Below are positions 63,563 to 64,000 of a stretch of DNA of 64,000 nt, in pieces (within the stretch, counting starts at the first letter, position 1; each line of letters begins with the position of its first letter). The stretch lies in assembly GCF_014725735.1 (NCBI RefSeq), contig NZ_CP061368.1:3611225-3675224 (forward strand), given 5' to 3'. Origin of the DNA: Wenzhouxiangella sp. AB-CW3. GTDB taxonomy: Bacteria; Pseudomonadota; Gammaproteobacteria; Xanthomonadales; Wenzhouxiangellaceae. The notes below the pieces were generated by a model. That model saw nothing but the letters and a program-made list of their open reading frames with translations. It made no database searches and was not told the DNA's origin. The position numbers were made by a program, and so were the translations under genes.

Positions 63563-64000
63563 ATGAGCATCCATGTCGATGTCACCGATGCCGTGCTCGA
63601 CCCGGTAACCGCACTCGATCACTGCTCGGCGCCCGGTCATGGCGCGGCCGATCTGTTTATCGGACGGGTGCGCGATATCAACCTGGGCCGGCAGGTGCTG
63701 GCAGTGAGCTACGACCTGCATGCCGTACTGTGCCGCAACGTGTTCAGCGAAATCTGTGCCGAAGCCAGACAGCAGTGGGGCGAAGGCATTCACCTGTGGC
63801 TGGCCCATCGTCACGGGCGTCTGGAAGTCGGCGAGGCCAGCGTGATTGCCGCGGCCAGTTCACGCCACCGCGACGAGTCCTTCAAGGCCTGCCGTTACCT
63901 GGTCGAACAGATGAAGCACCGCGCCCCGATCTGGAAGCAGGAACATTACTTTGACGGCGACAGTGAGTGGGTTAAGGGACATGCTTTGTGTGGGGGTTCG
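63563..64000 (+). CDS. moaE: Molybdopterin synthase large subunit MoaE, partial
   Basis: The frame is open to the window end; 146 codons are visible of about 150. Motifs are FIGRVRDINLG, VLAVSYDLHAVLCRNVFSEI, LWLAHRHGRLEVGEASVIAAASSRHR and PIWKQEHYFDGDSEWV, with the catalytic lysine segment (MKHRAPIWKQE). It combines with MoaD to transfer sulphur to cyclic pyranopterin. It starts two bases after the moaD stop. Confidence 0.93.
   Translation, partial: MSIHVDVTDAVLDPVTALDHCSAPGHGAADLFIGRVRDINLGRQVLAVSYDLHAVLCRNVFSEICAEARQQWGEGIHLWLAHRHGRLEVGEASVIAAASSRHRDESFKACRYLVEQMKHRAPIWKQEHYFDGDSEWVKGHALCGGS

Noticed and set aside
1-64000. CRISPR array, prophage, integrase or attachment sites
   Set aside because: No regularly spaced direct repeats and no phage, integrase or transposase genes were found; tRNA-Met at 41633 has no integrase or duplicated 3' end nearby.

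Overview
The window looks like chromosomal sequence from a GC-rich gammaproteobacterium, probably in or near the Xanthomonadales/Wenzhouxiangellaceae. This taxonomic guess is inference. It rests on the type IV pilus gene order pilT-pilU/yggS-proC-yggT, a DUF3016 protein, an exosortase H-type enzyme, a periplasmic nitrate reductase operon and the general codon use. No phage, integron, CRISPR or plasmid module was seen. Gene density is high, and almost all non-coding space is taken up by inverted-repeat elements or RNA leaders.

Layout. 1-3.8 kb: the 3' part of a haem-binding lipoprotein, a MntA/HepT-type toxin-antitoxin pair and a frameshifted DUF3667 membrane protein. 3.9-8.6 kb (minus strand): tkt-gap-pgk, with a nested repeat structure between gap and pgk. 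8.9-13.1 kb: two secreted or outer-membrane proteins of unknown function, a zinc-ribbon membrane protein and an OmpR-type two-component system. 13.1-20.5 kb: pilT-pilU, yggS, proC (whose leader is a MITE-like element), yggT, a DUF4426 protein, trmH and a membrane/TPR-like protein. 20.5-26.8 kb: rhomboid protease, pdxH, an NAD-binding epimerase, xrtH, cytochrome c', cytochrome b561 and putP. 27-30.3 kb: a tricorn-like protease.

30.3-34 kb is the most interesting regulatory locus. A class Ia ribonucleotide reductase operon (nrdAB) is preceded by a cobalamin riboswitch and two NrdR-box-like sites 31 bp apart, and followed by a 342 bp MITE-like element inserted exactly at the nrdB stop codon. 34-44.5 kb holds small secreted proteins, then a signalling block: a beta-propeller diguanylate cyclase overlapping selO, an FHA protein with degenerate GGDEF and EAL domains, tRNA-Met, and a CHASE-PAS-GGDEF-EAL protein. 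44.5-52.8 kb (minus strand): an exonuclease plus a cNMP/CBS/DUF294 pair, then a four-gene oxidoreductase/decarboxylase/PLP-enzyme group of unknown substrate. 53-60.3 kb (minus strand): napEFDABC followed by moeA, moaB and a membrane protein. 60.4-64 kb (plus strand): a molybdenum-cofactor riboswitch in front of moaA-moaC-MOT1 transporter-moaD-moaE. The last block couples molybdate uptake and Moco synthesis to the Moco enzyme NapA.

Four different inverted-repeat families built from short tandem words, and three MITE-like elements with target-site-like flanks, sit between or inside operons. They are the clearest unexplained DNA structures in the window.
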